Shown: one piece after another, positions 41,664 through 52,344 of the stretch
How positions within the stretch are numbered: position 1 is the first letter of the stretch
Layout: every line of letters begins with the position of its first letter
Assembly: GCA_024195265.1 (NCBI GenBank)
Contig: JAJLRJ010000009.1
Span: forward strand, 36,086,210-36,150,209
DNA from: Dendrophyllia cribrosa
Taxonomy: Eukaryota > Cnidaria > Anthozoa > Scleractinia > Dendrophylliidae
DNA length: 64,000 nt
Reading direction: 5' to 3'
Program-made: the position numbers and the translations under genes
Notes under the pieces: model-generated
Told to the model about the DNA's origin: nothing
Seen by the model: only the letters and a program-made list of their open reading frames with translations
The model's database searches: none

Positions 41664-43487
41664 ATGTTTGGCAGACGACCCGGTGGAATTTCTCCTAATT
41701 CAAATCTTGGCATAAAAATTGGCGGCCGCAATTACGGGCCCCCACCCCCTTTTTATTCGCCTCCAAATGCCTATACCCATGTAAAGCCAAAGCCACACGC
41801 AGATCCTGAAATGGCTTGGTTGAGTTCGCCGGAGGCAGCAAAGCTCTCTGCCGCGGCCAAGGCTAAGGCGCTCTCAGAATTCAGAAAGCGTTTCCCGCTC
41901 GCTGATATGTCACACTTTGAAGTGCAAGTAGAGTTTGGTGACGACCACAAAACAGCCACAGGAGAAGTGCTTTACAAAAAGGGCCCTGGCTCATGGGCAC
42001 TCGTTACAGAAATGCCCCACAAAGATTGGACTCAAGCCGAAAAAGACGCTCTTGGCCTTCATTATGACGGGGGTTTCCCTTATCAGTTATCGTTGGGGCA
42101 ACCAGAAAAGTCAATCCCGGCTGTTGATTTCTCCACCCCAATAGACAAAGACATGATGATTGGCGCAATATTAAATGATGAGTCGCAAAAGATTTACGTC
42201 ACGCCAACTGATTATTTCACAACGAAATACAGAAATATCTTCAGGGACACACAGATTTCATTCACAACCGCGAAATACGGCCGAAAGTGGATGGGTGGCC
42301 CTCATATGAGCTTTTGGCCACAACAACTCTCCTTCGCCCTGTGGTGTGCAACAACCGGCTGTGGAATCTCGCGTGACATTCTCTTCGATAAGACCTCCAG
42401 TCTATCCCTAACCCCCCAGCTCCGGTCGTTTTACCGGTTTCACGTTTATTTCACAACAAGGCGAATACTCTACCAGATGGGTGGGGAACAAAGCGTGAGT
42501 GCTTTGCCAGACGACCCCCCATTTTCCCAGAAAGACAACAAATACAATATCGACGCGTATAAGAAGATTTGCATAGAGTTCGGTATCGACCCCAGTTCTG
42601 ACTTCCGTTTCACATACGGCAAGAACCACGGTCTTGGGAATGTCTACATTGGGGCTTATGGAGAGGGTAACATTTCTACCGATTACGATTATCCAGACCC
42701 CGATCTAGCTCTGTTCAATGATGAGCGTGTGACTGACAGAAAAGACCCCAATTATCGCGCCAATGGAATATCTTTCGTTCGCAACGACCAAGGGGCTGAC
42801 ACCCAGTTCGAGCACTTTGTGCCAAATTACGCACAGGGGCTAACACAGCCAGGGCTCGCGCGTATGAACCAATCAATCGAGGTCTTTGTGTACTGCATTC
42901 TTGGTTCACAGGCCATAACCCGCAGCAGCATCATTGGAAGAGGAGGCCGGGCGTTCGAAACGCAGAGAGTATTCCTCACCCATCTAGAGGAGGCCATAAT
43001 ACTGAACGACATCGCAACAAGCGTACAGCGTTACCAGCTTGCCATCCAAGCAACGAAAGTGCGCTTAGACTTTGCGACAGCACCCGGAAGCTGGCTCATG
43101 CCATCGCGCATGATTATCAACACAGAGAGCGTGATTGGGTATAACAATAATCTACAGGAGGCAACGCAAGGGATGAAGCTGGGTGTGAACAGTGGTGTTA
43201 ATCTGGGCACAAAAAAAGCCTCCCTTCGCCTCATGGACGGTGGACCGACAAAGATTAATCCACCAAACAGTCACCCATCAAACCCGATACATAAACAGGC
43301 CACACAGGCACAGGGCATCGCGCCCAAACCAAGGACCACACCCACACCACAACCCACACCAACCCCACAGCCCACACCACAACCCACACCAACACCCACA
43401 CCACAGCCCGACTCACATCACGTAAACAAGGCACTCATTGCTGTGGGTGCGCTTGCTTTGGCAGGCCTTTTCGTTTGCTCGAGATAA
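41664..43487 (+). CDS. Large tail-anchored Polinton virion-type protein, 607 aa
   Basis: Intact, from the ATG at 41664. The N-terminus is Gly/Pro-rich (RRPGGISPNSNLGIKIGG, then PPPPFYSPP), followed by an Ala-rich helix and a large beta-rich globular region (about residues 150-510) with many aromatics (TTAKYGRKWMGGPHMSFWP, LATAPGSWLMPS-like segments). Then come a conserved PTKINPPNSHPSNPIHKQ linker, a Pro/Thr/Gln repeat stalk and a C-terminal membrane helix (ALIAVGALALAGLF). This is the plan of a surface or membrane-anchored virion protein. The family recurs in cnidarian Polintons, but I know of no assigned function. It is the longest intact gene of the element after PolB. Confidence 0.7.
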   Translation: MFGRRPGGISPNSNLGIKIGGRNYGPPPPFYSPPNAYTHVKPKPHADPEMAWLSSPEAAKLSAAAKAKALSEFRKRFPLADMSHFEVQVEFGDDHKTATGEVLYKKGPGSWALVTEMPHKDWTQAEKDALGLHYDGGFPYQLSLGQPEKSIPAVDFSTPIDKDMMIGAILNDESQKIYVTPTDYFTTKYRNIFRDTQISFTTAKYGRKWMGGPHMSFWPQQLSFALWCATTGCGISRDILFDKTSSLSLTPQLRSFYRFHVYFTTRRILYQMGGEQSVSALPDDPPFSQKDNKYNIDAYKKICIEFGIDPSSDFRFTYGKNHGLGNVYIGAYGEGNISTDYDYPDPDLALFNDERVTDRKDPNYRANGISFVRNDQGADTQFEHFVPNYAQGLTQPGLARMNQSIEVFVYCILGSQAITRSSIIGRGGRAFETQRVFLTHLEEAIILNDIATSVQRYQLAIQATKVRLDFATAPGSWLMPSRMIINTESVIGYNNNLQEATQGMKLGVNSGVNLGTKKASLRLMDGGPTKINPPNSHPSNPIHKQATQAQGIAPKPRTTPTPQPTPTPQPTPQPTPTPTPQPDSHHVNKALIAVGALALAGLFVCSR

Positions 43488-45009
43488 GTGTTCAAGACTT
43501 CGAACGCTTAGTGATCCTTTCAACAAGGAAGGCCACCACGGCAAGGATGAGCAGCCAGGCGTGTTCACCCAGAAATGAGATGACCGACCCAGCCGCTTTG
43601 AAGATGAAGCTCACAATTGAGCCAATGAGGCCAGGCAAGGCGTTGGCTGCCTTTTTGCCAAGCTCTTTAAGAGCGGATGTCTGTAAATATCGACCAGGGG
43701 TGGGAATTATAAAAATTTTGAAAAATCCCCAAAAAAATTCTATAGACTACCCTAGGTATTCTATTAATGAAAATATAAATTTTAGTTTGATCGGATAAAT
43801 ATTTTGGCGATACGGCGGGTGTCAAGTTCGGGCGCTTCACGGCCCTCGCCAGACCGCTTTTTCGGGGCCCGAGACCGGGCTATGTAAAGAGCCCGATTTG
43901 AATCTAATTCAAATATCATTCAACCCAGAAAGCTTCTTATCGCACTAAAGGGATTTTAACAGACATTTTGAGTGGTCATGTGCTTGAATTGATTGTGACT
44001 AGATTATTTTACAGATTTTTAAATATTTACAAAATTTTGAGGATTTCACACGAGCAAAATTTTGTCGAAATTCGAAGGCCTAAAATAACGCCCGGTACCT
44101 AGTTTCAAACGGCAAAAGACATACTACATTAAAAAGCAATCTCTAAGCTTTCAAAATATGGTTTTAAAACTTAGGGCAACACATGAAATGAATTTTTGGG
44201 AACGCGAAATTCAAGGAGCACTTGAGTGAAATTTGACCTTTCTGACTTGACAGTTTGAGGTTCGGCGCGACACACAAATCAATACTCAAACAAATGTTTC
44301 AGCCAAAATACGTTTAATTTAGGCAATCTCAAGTCCCACAGTGATGCATACATGCTTCATAGACATTAGGTGGAAATTTTACACCAATTTGCTGCCGAAA
44401 AGAACTCATATCCTGGCTTTCAGGTATTTGAACTTGCCTCGCTAATGTAAACATGTGGGTCAAGTTCTTATCACGACACAGCGAAGTGTTCAAAATCTTT
44501 ACCAAATATCTATCCTGTCTAGTATATAATCAGGTCTATATTATGTTTGTTTGTACCTTGTGTCCTTGTTTGTCTTCATTTCCGCAAAAACTGAGGTAAA
44601 CTACAGCGAAATCTCCGCGCGCATGACGTGTCACGAGTCTTGTGGAAGTGCTGTTACGTGAGTCGAAATTGCGTTACATAACATGACAAACAGGGAGACC
44701 AAGAGCAGGAAGACCAAGAGCAGGAAGACCGACAACACGGGCACTCGTTTACAGGAGATTCTTAGGAAAAAATGAATTCTAGATTTAAAACATGCAAATC
44801 GCAGTAGAACCCTGATAACTTGAACTTGGCAAACTCAAATTCCTTTGTTTATTCGCGCTGATTCCTTTTTACTTGTGATAGTCTTGATAGGAAAGTTAAA
44901 CCCCGCCCTTACTCGAAGCGCTGACTCCAACTGCTTTTGCTTCCGTCAATTGTTCGTCAAGAAATAAAACGACCCATCAGTTACACAATTATGAGCTATC
45001 TGTCTTCCC

Positions 45010-45165
45010 CTTAAATAGGGTTCCATTTCTTGGTTTTGGGCCTTAAAAAGGGTATCAAATCTCGATTTTCTACCCTTAAATAGGGTCAGGGTTTGAGAAC
45101 CTTGGCGGCACACACCTATCCTAAATTGTCGGGGGTACCCCCACCCCCCGGGCGTAGTATCACTC
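45010..45165. repeat. Fragment of an AAATAGGGT repeat, G/C-run end
   Basis: Three TTAAATAGGGT/TTAAAAAGGGTAT motifs and a terminal GGGGGTACCCCCACCCCCCGG, resembling the family at 16788-17225. Confidence 0.5.
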
Positions 45166-45429
45166 TTGTTTGATTACATCAGAGCACAGGCAGCCCAAGC
45201 TCACTATCACTATCACTATCAGATAACCGGGACGTGACCCTAGCTGTATGAGCGGTATTGTGTTACAAAGATTCGATTTATAAAGTTTGTATGGGAACGT
45301 AACGGTTTTGTTTCAAAACTTTAAAATTTGAATGTTTTGTGAATAAGATTGAGTCTTTTTCTTAGCAGTGGAACATCCAAATAACGACAACTCGCAAAAA
45401 TTGCGTTAAATTACTTCTCCTTTCAGTAC

Positions 45430-46833
45430 CAAGCAAGCTACCATGTCAGTCGTACAGATTCGAATTGTCACCTGGAGACTTTGTCCCATGCTGGGCAAAG
45501 AAACCATCGAAAGCATCCGAAGCCAAGAGCAGCGACGACAAGGCCTCCCGGGGGGGGGGGGGGGGGGGGGGGTACTCAACTAAGTTTTGTACGGGGATGC
45601 TCCGCCCCGAGGTCCAAACCCTTACCCTTTCATATACCGTTTTTGACAGAAAAGGTACCCCTTTCATATACCTTTCATTGAAAATGGTACCCCTTTCATA
45701 TACCTTTCGTTGAAAATGGTACCCCTTTCATATAGCCTTTGCGTGCGTCTGTTTGATATATTTTGAAAGGCCCTATTTATAATACTTAAATTGCAGTTTT
45801 CCCTACCTTTTTTATGCTTCAACTCGTGTTTTCGCTACCATTTCCTATTCTTCGTGAAATCCCTACCCTTTCACATACTTCAACTCGTGAAATCCCGATC
45901 CTTTCATATACCTCCAGCATCAAAAAGGTACGTCTTTCGGGCGGAGCATCCGCGTATAGCCCATTATAGGGAGTACCCCCCCCCCCCCCCCGGGCAAGGC
46001 AAGGCAAGGCCTATCAAGAGAGTGCTGAAGAAAGTGGCCTTTTCTGTTGCCCTGAAGATGGCTGCATAAAGAGCTACCAGCGGCACTCGAACCTCGAGAA
46101 CCATATCATGTTTGGTCTGTGCTGCTTGCAACCTCACAGAAAATACAGCTTACTATCGATTACTAGACCAGGCAGTTCTACTTTATGCAGAGAAGCTCAT
46201 GGAAGGAGACAGCACCCAGTCCACTCTCGCCGTCCAGGCTGAACAATGTGTGGCCGTCGAGTCACCACAGAAAGGCTGGGCCCTAAAAGGATCCAAGAAG
46301 GCAGCCAGATTTACGGACAACCAGAGAAAGTACCTGGAGGACAAGTGGAGACGGGCCATAAAGCTGACTCCGAACAAGTTTCACGGGAAATGCGGTATAC
46401 ACGCAACTAAAGAGGCGAGCGCCGATTCAAGGTGGATGAGTTCCTGGCCGCGGGGCAGATCCAGAGCTTCTTCTCCAGAACATCCGCCAAACTTCGCCAC
46501 GCTGTCGCCCCAGAAGACGACGACGAAGAAACGGATGACAACAACCGAGCAGCCGAAGATGAGAAGGCTTTCTCAGATGCGCGCAACACCATCCTGATGC
46601 AATGCGCACCAGTGCACCCCATAGTCTACGACACGTGGAACCTCTGTGCGATGAGCTCGTCCAACAAGCCCAGTAAGCTGACAGTAACCCAGCTACACGA
46701 GATTTGCTCACACTTCAACATGGAGGATAAACCCTCTGGACGCAGGAAGAAGCCCTATCTGGATTTTATTTCGGAACCGTGTAGGTGCCTGCTCTTGCGC
46801 ATCCTCGAACTTATCATAGTAGAACCAGTGTAA
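45430..46833 (+). pseudogene. Captured host-like C2H2 zinc-finger gene fragment
   Basis: Within the foldback element. Segments in changing frames read FELSPGDFVPCWAKKPSK (before the inserted repeat), CPEDGCIKSYQRHSNLENH (46035-46095, a C2H2 finger), GWALKGSKKAARFTDNQRKY (46278-46335) and VDEFLAAGQIQSFFSRTSAK (46425-46485), then LTVTQLHEICSHFN and GRRKKPYLDF. This order resembles a family of cnidarian zinc-finger proteins with a C-terminal FFSR motif. At least two frame changes and the insertion disable it. It ends at 46833 near the right inverted repeat. Confidence 0.6.
45551..45992 (-). repeat. G-run-bounded repeat, copy C (inverted)
   Basis: Same family as 9441-9893 and 13198-13582, inserted in the captured zinc-finger fragment. 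Bounded by G- and C-runs; the right end reads ATTATAGGGAGTACCCCC. Confidence 0.8.
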
Positions 46834-49402
46834 CACGAACTCTTGACGGAAGCAAAAGCAGTTGGAGCTGAGCGCTTCGTTCGAGTAAGGGTGTGGGTTT
46901 AACTTTCCTATCAAGACTATCACAAGAAAAAAGGAATCAGCGCGAATAAACGAGGGCGTTTGAGTTCGCCGAGTTCAAGTTATCAGGGTTCTACTGTGAT
47001 TTGCATGTTTTAAATCTAGAATTCATTTTTTTTCCTAAGAATCTCCTGTAGACGAGTGCCCGTGTTGTCGGTCTTCCTGTTTTCGTTCTCCCATGTTTAT
47101 ATGTAACGCAATCTCGACTCACGTAACAGCACTTCCACAAGACTCGTGACACGTCATGCGCGCGCAGATTTCGCTGTAGTTTGCCTCAGTTTTTGCGGAA
47201 ATGAAGACAAACAAGGACACAAGGTACAAACAAACATAATGTAGACCTGATTATATACTAGACAGGATAGATATTTGGTAAAGATTTTGAACACTTCGCT
47301 GTGTCGTGATAAGAACTTGACCCACATGTTTACATTAGCGAGCTTGAAGTTCAAATACCTGAAAGCCAGGATATGAGTTCTTTTCGGCAGAAAATTGGTG
47401 TAAAATTTCCACCTAATGTCTATGAAGCATGTATGTATCACTGTGGGACTTGAAATTGCCTAAATTAAACGTATTTTGGCTGAAACATTTGTTTGAGTAT
47501 TGATTTGTGTGTCGCGCCGAACCTCAAACTGTCAAGTCAGAAAGGTCAAATTTCACTCAAGCGCTCCCTGAATTTCGCGTTCCCAAAAATTCATTTCATT
47601 TGTTGCCCTAAGTTTTAAAACCATATTTTGAAAGCTTAGAGATTGCTTTTTAATGTAGTATGTCTTTTGCTGTTTGAAACTAGGTACCGGGCGTTATTTT
47701 AGGCCTTCGAATTTCGACAAAATTTTGCTCGTGTGAAATCCTCAAAATTTTGTAAATATTTAAAAATCTGTAAAATAATCTAGTCGCAATTAATTCAAGC
47801 ACATGGCCACTCAAAATGTATGTTAAAATTCCTTTAGTACGATGAAAAGCTTTCTGGGTTGAATGATATTTGAATCAGATTCAAATCGGGCTCTTTTCAT
47901 AGCCCGGTCTTGGGCTCCGAAAAAGCGGTCTGGCGAGGGCCGTGAAGCGCCCGAACTTGACACCCGCCGTATCGCCAAAATATTTATCCGATCAAACTAA
48001 AATTTATATTTTCATTAATAGAATACCTAGGGTAGTCTACAGAATTTTTTTGGGATTTTTCAAAATTTTTATAATTCCCACCCCTGGTCGATATTTACAG
48101 ACATCCGCTCTTAAGCCCATTTCCAATAGCCTTAGTGGCCTTTGCCAGTCCATTCAAGGTGGCGAGTACCACAGCGCTGATGGTGATGCCAGCTGCCAGA
48201 ACAACAGCTTGCAGGGTCCATCCGTATTTCTTGAAGATTTCTCTAACCCTCTCTCTCAAAGACATGCCCCTTTCCCGCACCTCAATTTCTGTATTGAGCC
48301 TTGCCAGCTCTTCTTCACGTTCTGCAACTCGGGCTTCTGCGGCTTCTCTTTCAGAGGGGGAAGTGTCCTCAGCCTCTATGACGAGTCTGTCTTCAGCGTT
48401 CTGCCGTTCAAGCTCTTCTTTGTTCTGTTTCAGTTCGTCCAGTTGTTTTATGGCGTCCTTTTTTGCTCTAAGTTCCTCTAAGCGGCCTGCTAAACCCCTT
48501 CTGTCAAGTTTGTGTTTGTCTATTTCTTTTTGTAGTTTGTCTGCTTGTTGGACAGCTTTTTGTGCATTGTCCAGTTCTTTTCGTTTGGTTTGATGTTCAG
48601 ATTCAAGAGCCCTCTTTTCATTTTTCAGTCTTTGTATTGCCTCCTTATCCAGTTTCCCATGTGCATCTTCCAGAGCTTGCATCCGGTCATCAGCCTCTTT
48701 GATTTTTTTTCTGATGGCATCTATGTCGCTGTGATTTTTTTGTATATCAGCAGCCCTTTGTTCTAATTGTTGTAGTTGTTTTTGTTTTGCTTCCAGTTCT
48801 TTTTCATTTGCTTCAAGTGCAGCATTTGTCTCATTAAACTCTTCATCCACAGACTTTCCGAGAGCCTCTTTGATCTCTTTGGGAAGAGAAGCGTTGAGAG
48901 TCTTTTCGAAAGCCCCACGGCTTTTTGTGTAAAGAGGATACCATTTGTCTCTAGTATGATATTTTACCTCGATGATGGCCCCACCTGATTTTGGTTTCGA
49001 CTCGTACCGAAAATTAAGTTGATTTCTGTCTGCGTGTTCAAACTCTTTCTTAACCTCGGAAAAGGCCATATCATCCGTGGTTATCAGCCGCTGGCCTTGA
49101 GTAGCCCCTGTAATGAAAGAGGTTTCTTCAGTGCGGGAGCATTGTTGCTCTTGGGGCAATCTTGTTCTTGTGGCCAAAGGCACTTGTTCACCAGCCGGGG
49201 TGGAAGCAGCGCCTGGTTCAAAGGGTTGTGTGGTGTTGGGGCCGGTTTGGTCCTGGACCCATCGGCTGGCTTCTTGCTTTTCTTCATCTGTCATTTGATC
49301 CCACATGTCTTCAAGGTTCTCATCGTCATCGTCATTCCCTGTTTTTGGGTTGAGAGGGGTTTTCTCAGTTGTATCGACTTCGTAGTCGCCGCCTTCAGCC
49401 AT

Positions 49403-49445
49403 AATGATATATAAATATAAATTTTAAAAAACACAAATATATACC
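49403..49445. promoter_or_regulatory. Divergent late-type promoter region, major capsid and coiled-coil genes
   Basis: A 43-bp gap between divergent starts. ATATATACC directly precedes the plus-strand ATG at 49446, and ATTTATATATCATT precedes the minus-strand ATG at 49402. Confidence 0.6.
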
Positions 49446-50697
49446 ATGGCTGTGCAACCGAATCTACTTCCATCTCACAGTGAAAAGACACTGGGCGCCC
49501 TGAAGGCAGAGCGAACTGTTATTCGCGACACATTCAACCCTACTGAGGCCAATCCCGGCGAGACATTGTACGTCCGTGTACCCAAGCTGGGCGTGGACGA
49601 TGTCATTGTGCCCGACTCATTTGCACTGGTGTTTAACATCAACCTAGCCGGGGGGCATGCAAACAACTATCTCGTGCAAAATGTTTCTCGGGCCTTGGTG
49701 GACAGGTTTGTTGTAAAGTTTGCCGCCGACACTGCCCAGGACACGGTTGGGTACGACATCTACAAAATCTTCGAAGACCTATTCAAATCGATCAATGAGT
49801 GGGAAAATATGCTTATGGAGGGCATCCAGAGTGTGGATTTATGCAAGATTCGCTCTGGTGCTGGTGACAAGAAGACCTCCGGCGTGGATGTGGAAAATAA
49901 GTTAGAGACAATATACAAGAATAAGTATCGCATCAAGTTGGATCACCAAATCTTAACTGATCACGGTATCCCATATCCTCAAGCGTTATTCAATAATCTG
50001 GTCGTCGAACTAACCCTCGCCCCCGCATCCCAAGTTGTCCGAGGCTCAGATACAAGCAAGCTCGTGTACAAGTTGGAAAACATTCAGCTGGAGTATGAGA
50101 CGATCAGAAGTAAGAAGCTGGCCGACGAGGCAACAAGCGCTTACACTAGTGGCAAGGAGTTCGCCTATGACCTCGTAATGCGAGATCGGGGTGCATCTCT
50201 TCTCAAAAGGTGGTGTCACTCGGTTGAATCTTTGGATTAACCCGCAGCGCCGGTCTCTCAAGGGCATCCTCTTGCTGTTTATCAATCCCTATACAGCGGG
50301 GGCCAGGGATTCTGAGAACTATTTCAACCCCGACATCACAAGAGTAAAGGTCTCAGTCAACGGTTTTCCAAACAAGATCTACAACGAGGGAATCAGTGGT
50401 ACTGACATGTGGAATGAAATATACCGATACTTCAAGCCACACACGGACGACAGGCCTAACATGAACTTGACCAAATGTCTCACAGGCAACAAGTTTGGTC
50501 TCTGGGTTGATCTGCGGCCCATGGCTGATACAACCCTCCATGGTAGTGGCCAACGGCTCGTCAACTCACAGACTGGCGTGCAACTCGAAATCGAACGAAA
50601 TGCCACAGGCTCGGGAAACGCACTCTGCCACATCTTCACCATCTCAGACTCACAGATGAACATCATAGACAGGCAGCTGGACTCTGTACAGTTCTAA
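49446..50697 (+). pseudogene. Major capsid protein (double jelly-roll), frame-broken
   Basis: Two frames overlap: 49446-50240 and 50191-50697. The first, from an ATG in CCATGG context, contains VQNVSRALVDRFVVKFA, YDIYKIFEDLFKSINEWENM, SVDLCKIRSGAGDKKTSGV and NNLVVELTLAPASQV. The second contains PQRRSLKGILLLF, DSENYFNPDITRVKVSVNG and HIFTISDSQMNIID. About 415 codons in all, with the beta-strand-rich pattern and gene position of the Polinton major capsid protein, which forms the hexons of the virion shell. The frame changes within 50180-50205, where an extra stretch of about 20 nt lies between short GGTG direct repeats. Otherwise well conserved. Confidence 0.75.
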
Positions 50698-50721
50698 ACA
50701 CATATATATACCACCAGCCCC
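50698..50721 (+). promoter_or_regulatory. Late-type promoter motif, ATPase gene
   Basis: ACACATATATATACCACC directly after the capsid stop; ATG at 50722. Confidence 0.6.
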
Positions 50722-51463
50722 ATGGCCACAAACAAGATCAACTTCTATGCTAAGCCGTCTCCCCTGCCATCCACCGGACCATTATCACACAATAAAATAC
50801 AAAGACTTCTGGCAAAGGCACCCTCCCCACCAGTTTGCAAACCAACTAATATAGGTGTTGGTTATGGACCCAAGAAAGCTGCCATTCAATGCACTAATCG
50901 TGGGCCCCACTAACTCTGGCAAGACACAGTATCATCTAAACAAACTGCGAGGCCCCTTTAGGGGTTATTTTGATTACATCGTTTTATTCTGCCCCACATT
51001 TGTCAAGAACAAGACATACGATGGTTTCGTGGACCGCGATCCACACATCTTCGTGATTATCTGCCAACAGCATGAAATCGAAGACTGGTTGAAGCTGGCG
51101 AGCTTCTTTTTCACATGCACCAACACTTTATTCATTCTCGATGACTGCGCCGCCTCCAAAGATGTCAAAGGCCGCACGAGCCAGCTGGTCAATCTGGGGT
51201 TCAGCGCAAGGCATGACGGCATATCCGTGTGGGTCTTGACCCAGCAGATCACCAGCATTGCTAAGCCATATCGTGATAACATTGCAGCGATCGTGCTCTT
51301 TTACACACCCTCCTGCAAGTCAACCAAAGCCATATTCGAAGATTATGCCGGCGAGCTCTCCCACGAGGAGTACAAAGAGCTTATCGCAAGGCTTAAATCC
51401 CGCAAGTTCTCCCACCTGGTTTTCTCTCGGAGACACCCGTATGGAATTGAGTACAAGGTTTAA
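50722..51463 (+). CDS. FtsK/HerA-type genome-packaging ATPase, probable frame break near its N-terminus
   Basis: The conserved core runs from an ATG at 50864 (MDPRKLPFNALIVGP) to 51463, 199 residues. It has Walker A GPTNSGKTQ, Walker B TLFILDDCAA, the SVWVLTQQ sensor strand and a basic C-terminus. This is the A32-like packaging ATPase found in Polintons, adenovirus-like elements and large DNA viruses, which pumps DNA into the capsid. The promoter motif, however, sits before an ATG at 50722 whose 63-codon frame (MATNKINFYAKPSPLPSTG) overlaps the core out of phase. Either the native N-terminus is there and a frame change occurred near 50870, or it is a separate small frame. The catalytic domain itself is intact. 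Confidence 0.8.
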
Positions 51464-51484
51464 ACACATATATATATACAAGCC
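51464..51484 (+). promoter_or_regulatory. Late-type promoter motif, 80-aa gene
   Basis: ACACATATATATATACAAGCC, then the ATG at 51485. Confidence 0.6.
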
Positions 51485-51727
51485 ATGAATGTGCCAACCA
51501 ATCTACACAAGCTCACTGTGCTTTCACAGCTTTTGGATGAATTGCACAAACACACACTTGATACGCAAAACAAAATTATCAAAGCCGCTGGTGAGGAAGA
51601 TCTGCGCCTCATGCTTCTCAACAGATATCCATTGCGGTTGAATTCTATGTCAGACACCATGGCGGGGCGGCTTATACGAGAGCTTGAAACTCTTTTGCCA
51701 GACATCAAAAGAATTATCGAAAAATAA
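51485..51727 (+). CDS. Small Polinton protein, 80 aa
   Basis: Helical and charged, no membrane segment or cysteine motif (LHKLTVLSQLLDELHKHTLD at the start, LIRELETLLPDIKRIIEK at the end). Start chosen by the late motif just upstream. Function unknown; position among capsid and ATPase genes suggests a virion or assembly role. Confidence 0.65.
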   Translation: MNVPTNLHKLTVLSQLLDELHKHTLDTQNKIIKAAGEEDLRLMLLNRYPLRLNSMSDTMAGRLIRELETLLPDIKRIIEK

Positions 51728-51747
51728 GAAACACATATATACCCCTG
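51728..51747 (+). promoter_or_regulatory. Late-type promoter motif, 198-aa gene
   Basis: AACACATATATACCCCTG immediately before the tandem ATGs at 51748. Confidence 0.6.
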
Positions 51748-52344
51748 ATGATGGCAGAAACAGCTGAAGACCAGGCCGTTTTTGACGAAGTAATGCAGAT
51801 GCTAGAGGCCACCCCTGAAACCACACCTCCCATAGGGCTAGTTGGTGACAATGGCATTCCTGCCAAACGTGAGACGCTGGCAATCCTTGTTTCAACTGGC
51901 AAAGCCAAAGAAGCTATCGGCGTGCAGCTCACACACGATCATGTCAAGCGGTTGTCAGACAAGGACGTTGACAAGTACTGCAAACGGTACGAGGCCTACA
52001 TAGGTAACAAGACAACCGAATCCCTAGTTGATTCTGCCATCAAGCTCATGTCCAAAGGCGTTGGCCTGGTGATCCCGATTGATGATCTCAAGGAGTTGCA
52101 GCAAGAACTCAAGAACGACTACATCATCTACCAGGAGCTGTCAAATCTTGCTGGGGGTCTTGCCGTGCGATGCGGGCGATTGCTGGCGCTTGCCAATGCT
52201 GCTCTCATCACAACAAAACACATCAAGTTTGAACGAGAACCCCAGCCCCAACCCACACATCCAACCAGAGACAGTGAAGGCTATCCACTTGAGGGCATTG
52301 ATGAAGTTGGGCTGGGACCTGGGGTGACCTTGAAGGAACCTTGA
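51748..52344 (+). CDS. Polinton late protein, 198 aa
   Basis: Intact. An acidic N-terminus is followed by a conserved-looking block (about residues 48-160): LTHDHVKRLSDKDVDKYCKR, TTESLVDSAIKLMSKGVG and GGLAVRCGRLLALANAALIT, the last a moderately hydrophobic helix. The tail is Pro/Gln-rich and may have been extended by local repeats (ACCTTGAAGGAACCTTGAAGG near the stop). Similar proteins occur in cnidarian Polintons; no function known. Confidence 0.65.
   Translation: MMAETAEDQAVFDEVMQMLEATPETTPPIGLVGDNGIPAKRETLAILVSTGKAKEAIGVQLTHDHVKRLSDKDVDKYCKRYEAYIGNKTTESLVDSAIKLMSKGVGLVIPIDDLKELQQELKNDYIIYQELSNLAGGLAVRCGRLLALANAALITTKHIKFEREPQPQPTHPTRDSEGYPLEGIDEVGLGPGVTLKEP

Larger units (their letters stand above)
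43671..48110. mobile_element. TTAA-flanked foldback element with 1.3-kb inverted repeats
   Basis: TTAA at 43667-43670 and 48111-48114. The ends are GAGCGGATGTCTGTAAATAT and its reverse complement. The inverted repeats span 43671 to about 44955 and about 46838 to 48110, with scattered differences. TTAA duplication is used by piggyBac and Kolobok elements; neither transposase is present, so this is non-autonomous. The 1.9-kb centre holds part of a C2H2 zinc-finger coding sequence, itself split by a G-run-bounded repeat. Arm divergence indicates it is not recent. Confidence 0.85.
43492..49402 (-). pseudogene. Coiled-coil membrane protein gene split by a 4.4-kb insertion
   Basis: From the ATG at 49402 the frame runs to the insertion at 48111 and resumes at 43670-43492, stopping 4 bp from the converging 607-aa gene. 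The N-terminus is acidic and disordered (GNDDDDENLEDMWDQ). A small globular part (about residues 125-190, YESKPKSGGAIIEVKYHTRD) leads into about 190 residues of coiled coil (ELEAKQKQLQQLEQRA and similar). A membrane helix follows (LQAVVLAAGITISAVVLATL). The part beyond the insertion encodes further hydrophobic segments and a basic end. Related proteins recur in cnidarian Polintons; function unknown. The insertion sits exactly at a TTAA in the coding sequence. Confidence 0.75.

Noticed and set aside
41664..43487. The 607-aa protein as the major capsid protein
   Set aside because: Its C-terminal membrane anchor and stalk do not fit; the 49446 gene has the strand pattern and position of the Polinton capsid protein.
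43475..43798. 107-codon plus-strand frame after the 607-aa gene
   Set aside because: It lies antisense to the C-terminal end of the split coiled-coil gene and crosses the TTAA insertion boundary.
43671..48110. piggyBac or Kolobok transposase inside the TTAA element
   Set aside because: No DDE-type or THAP domain seen in any frame of the 1.9-kb centre; the element is non-autonomous.
47942..48593. Plus-strand frames of 150-180 codons opposite the coiled-coil gene
   Set aside because: Shadow frames of the minus-strand coiled coil; composition is the complement of Glu/Lys-rich helix.
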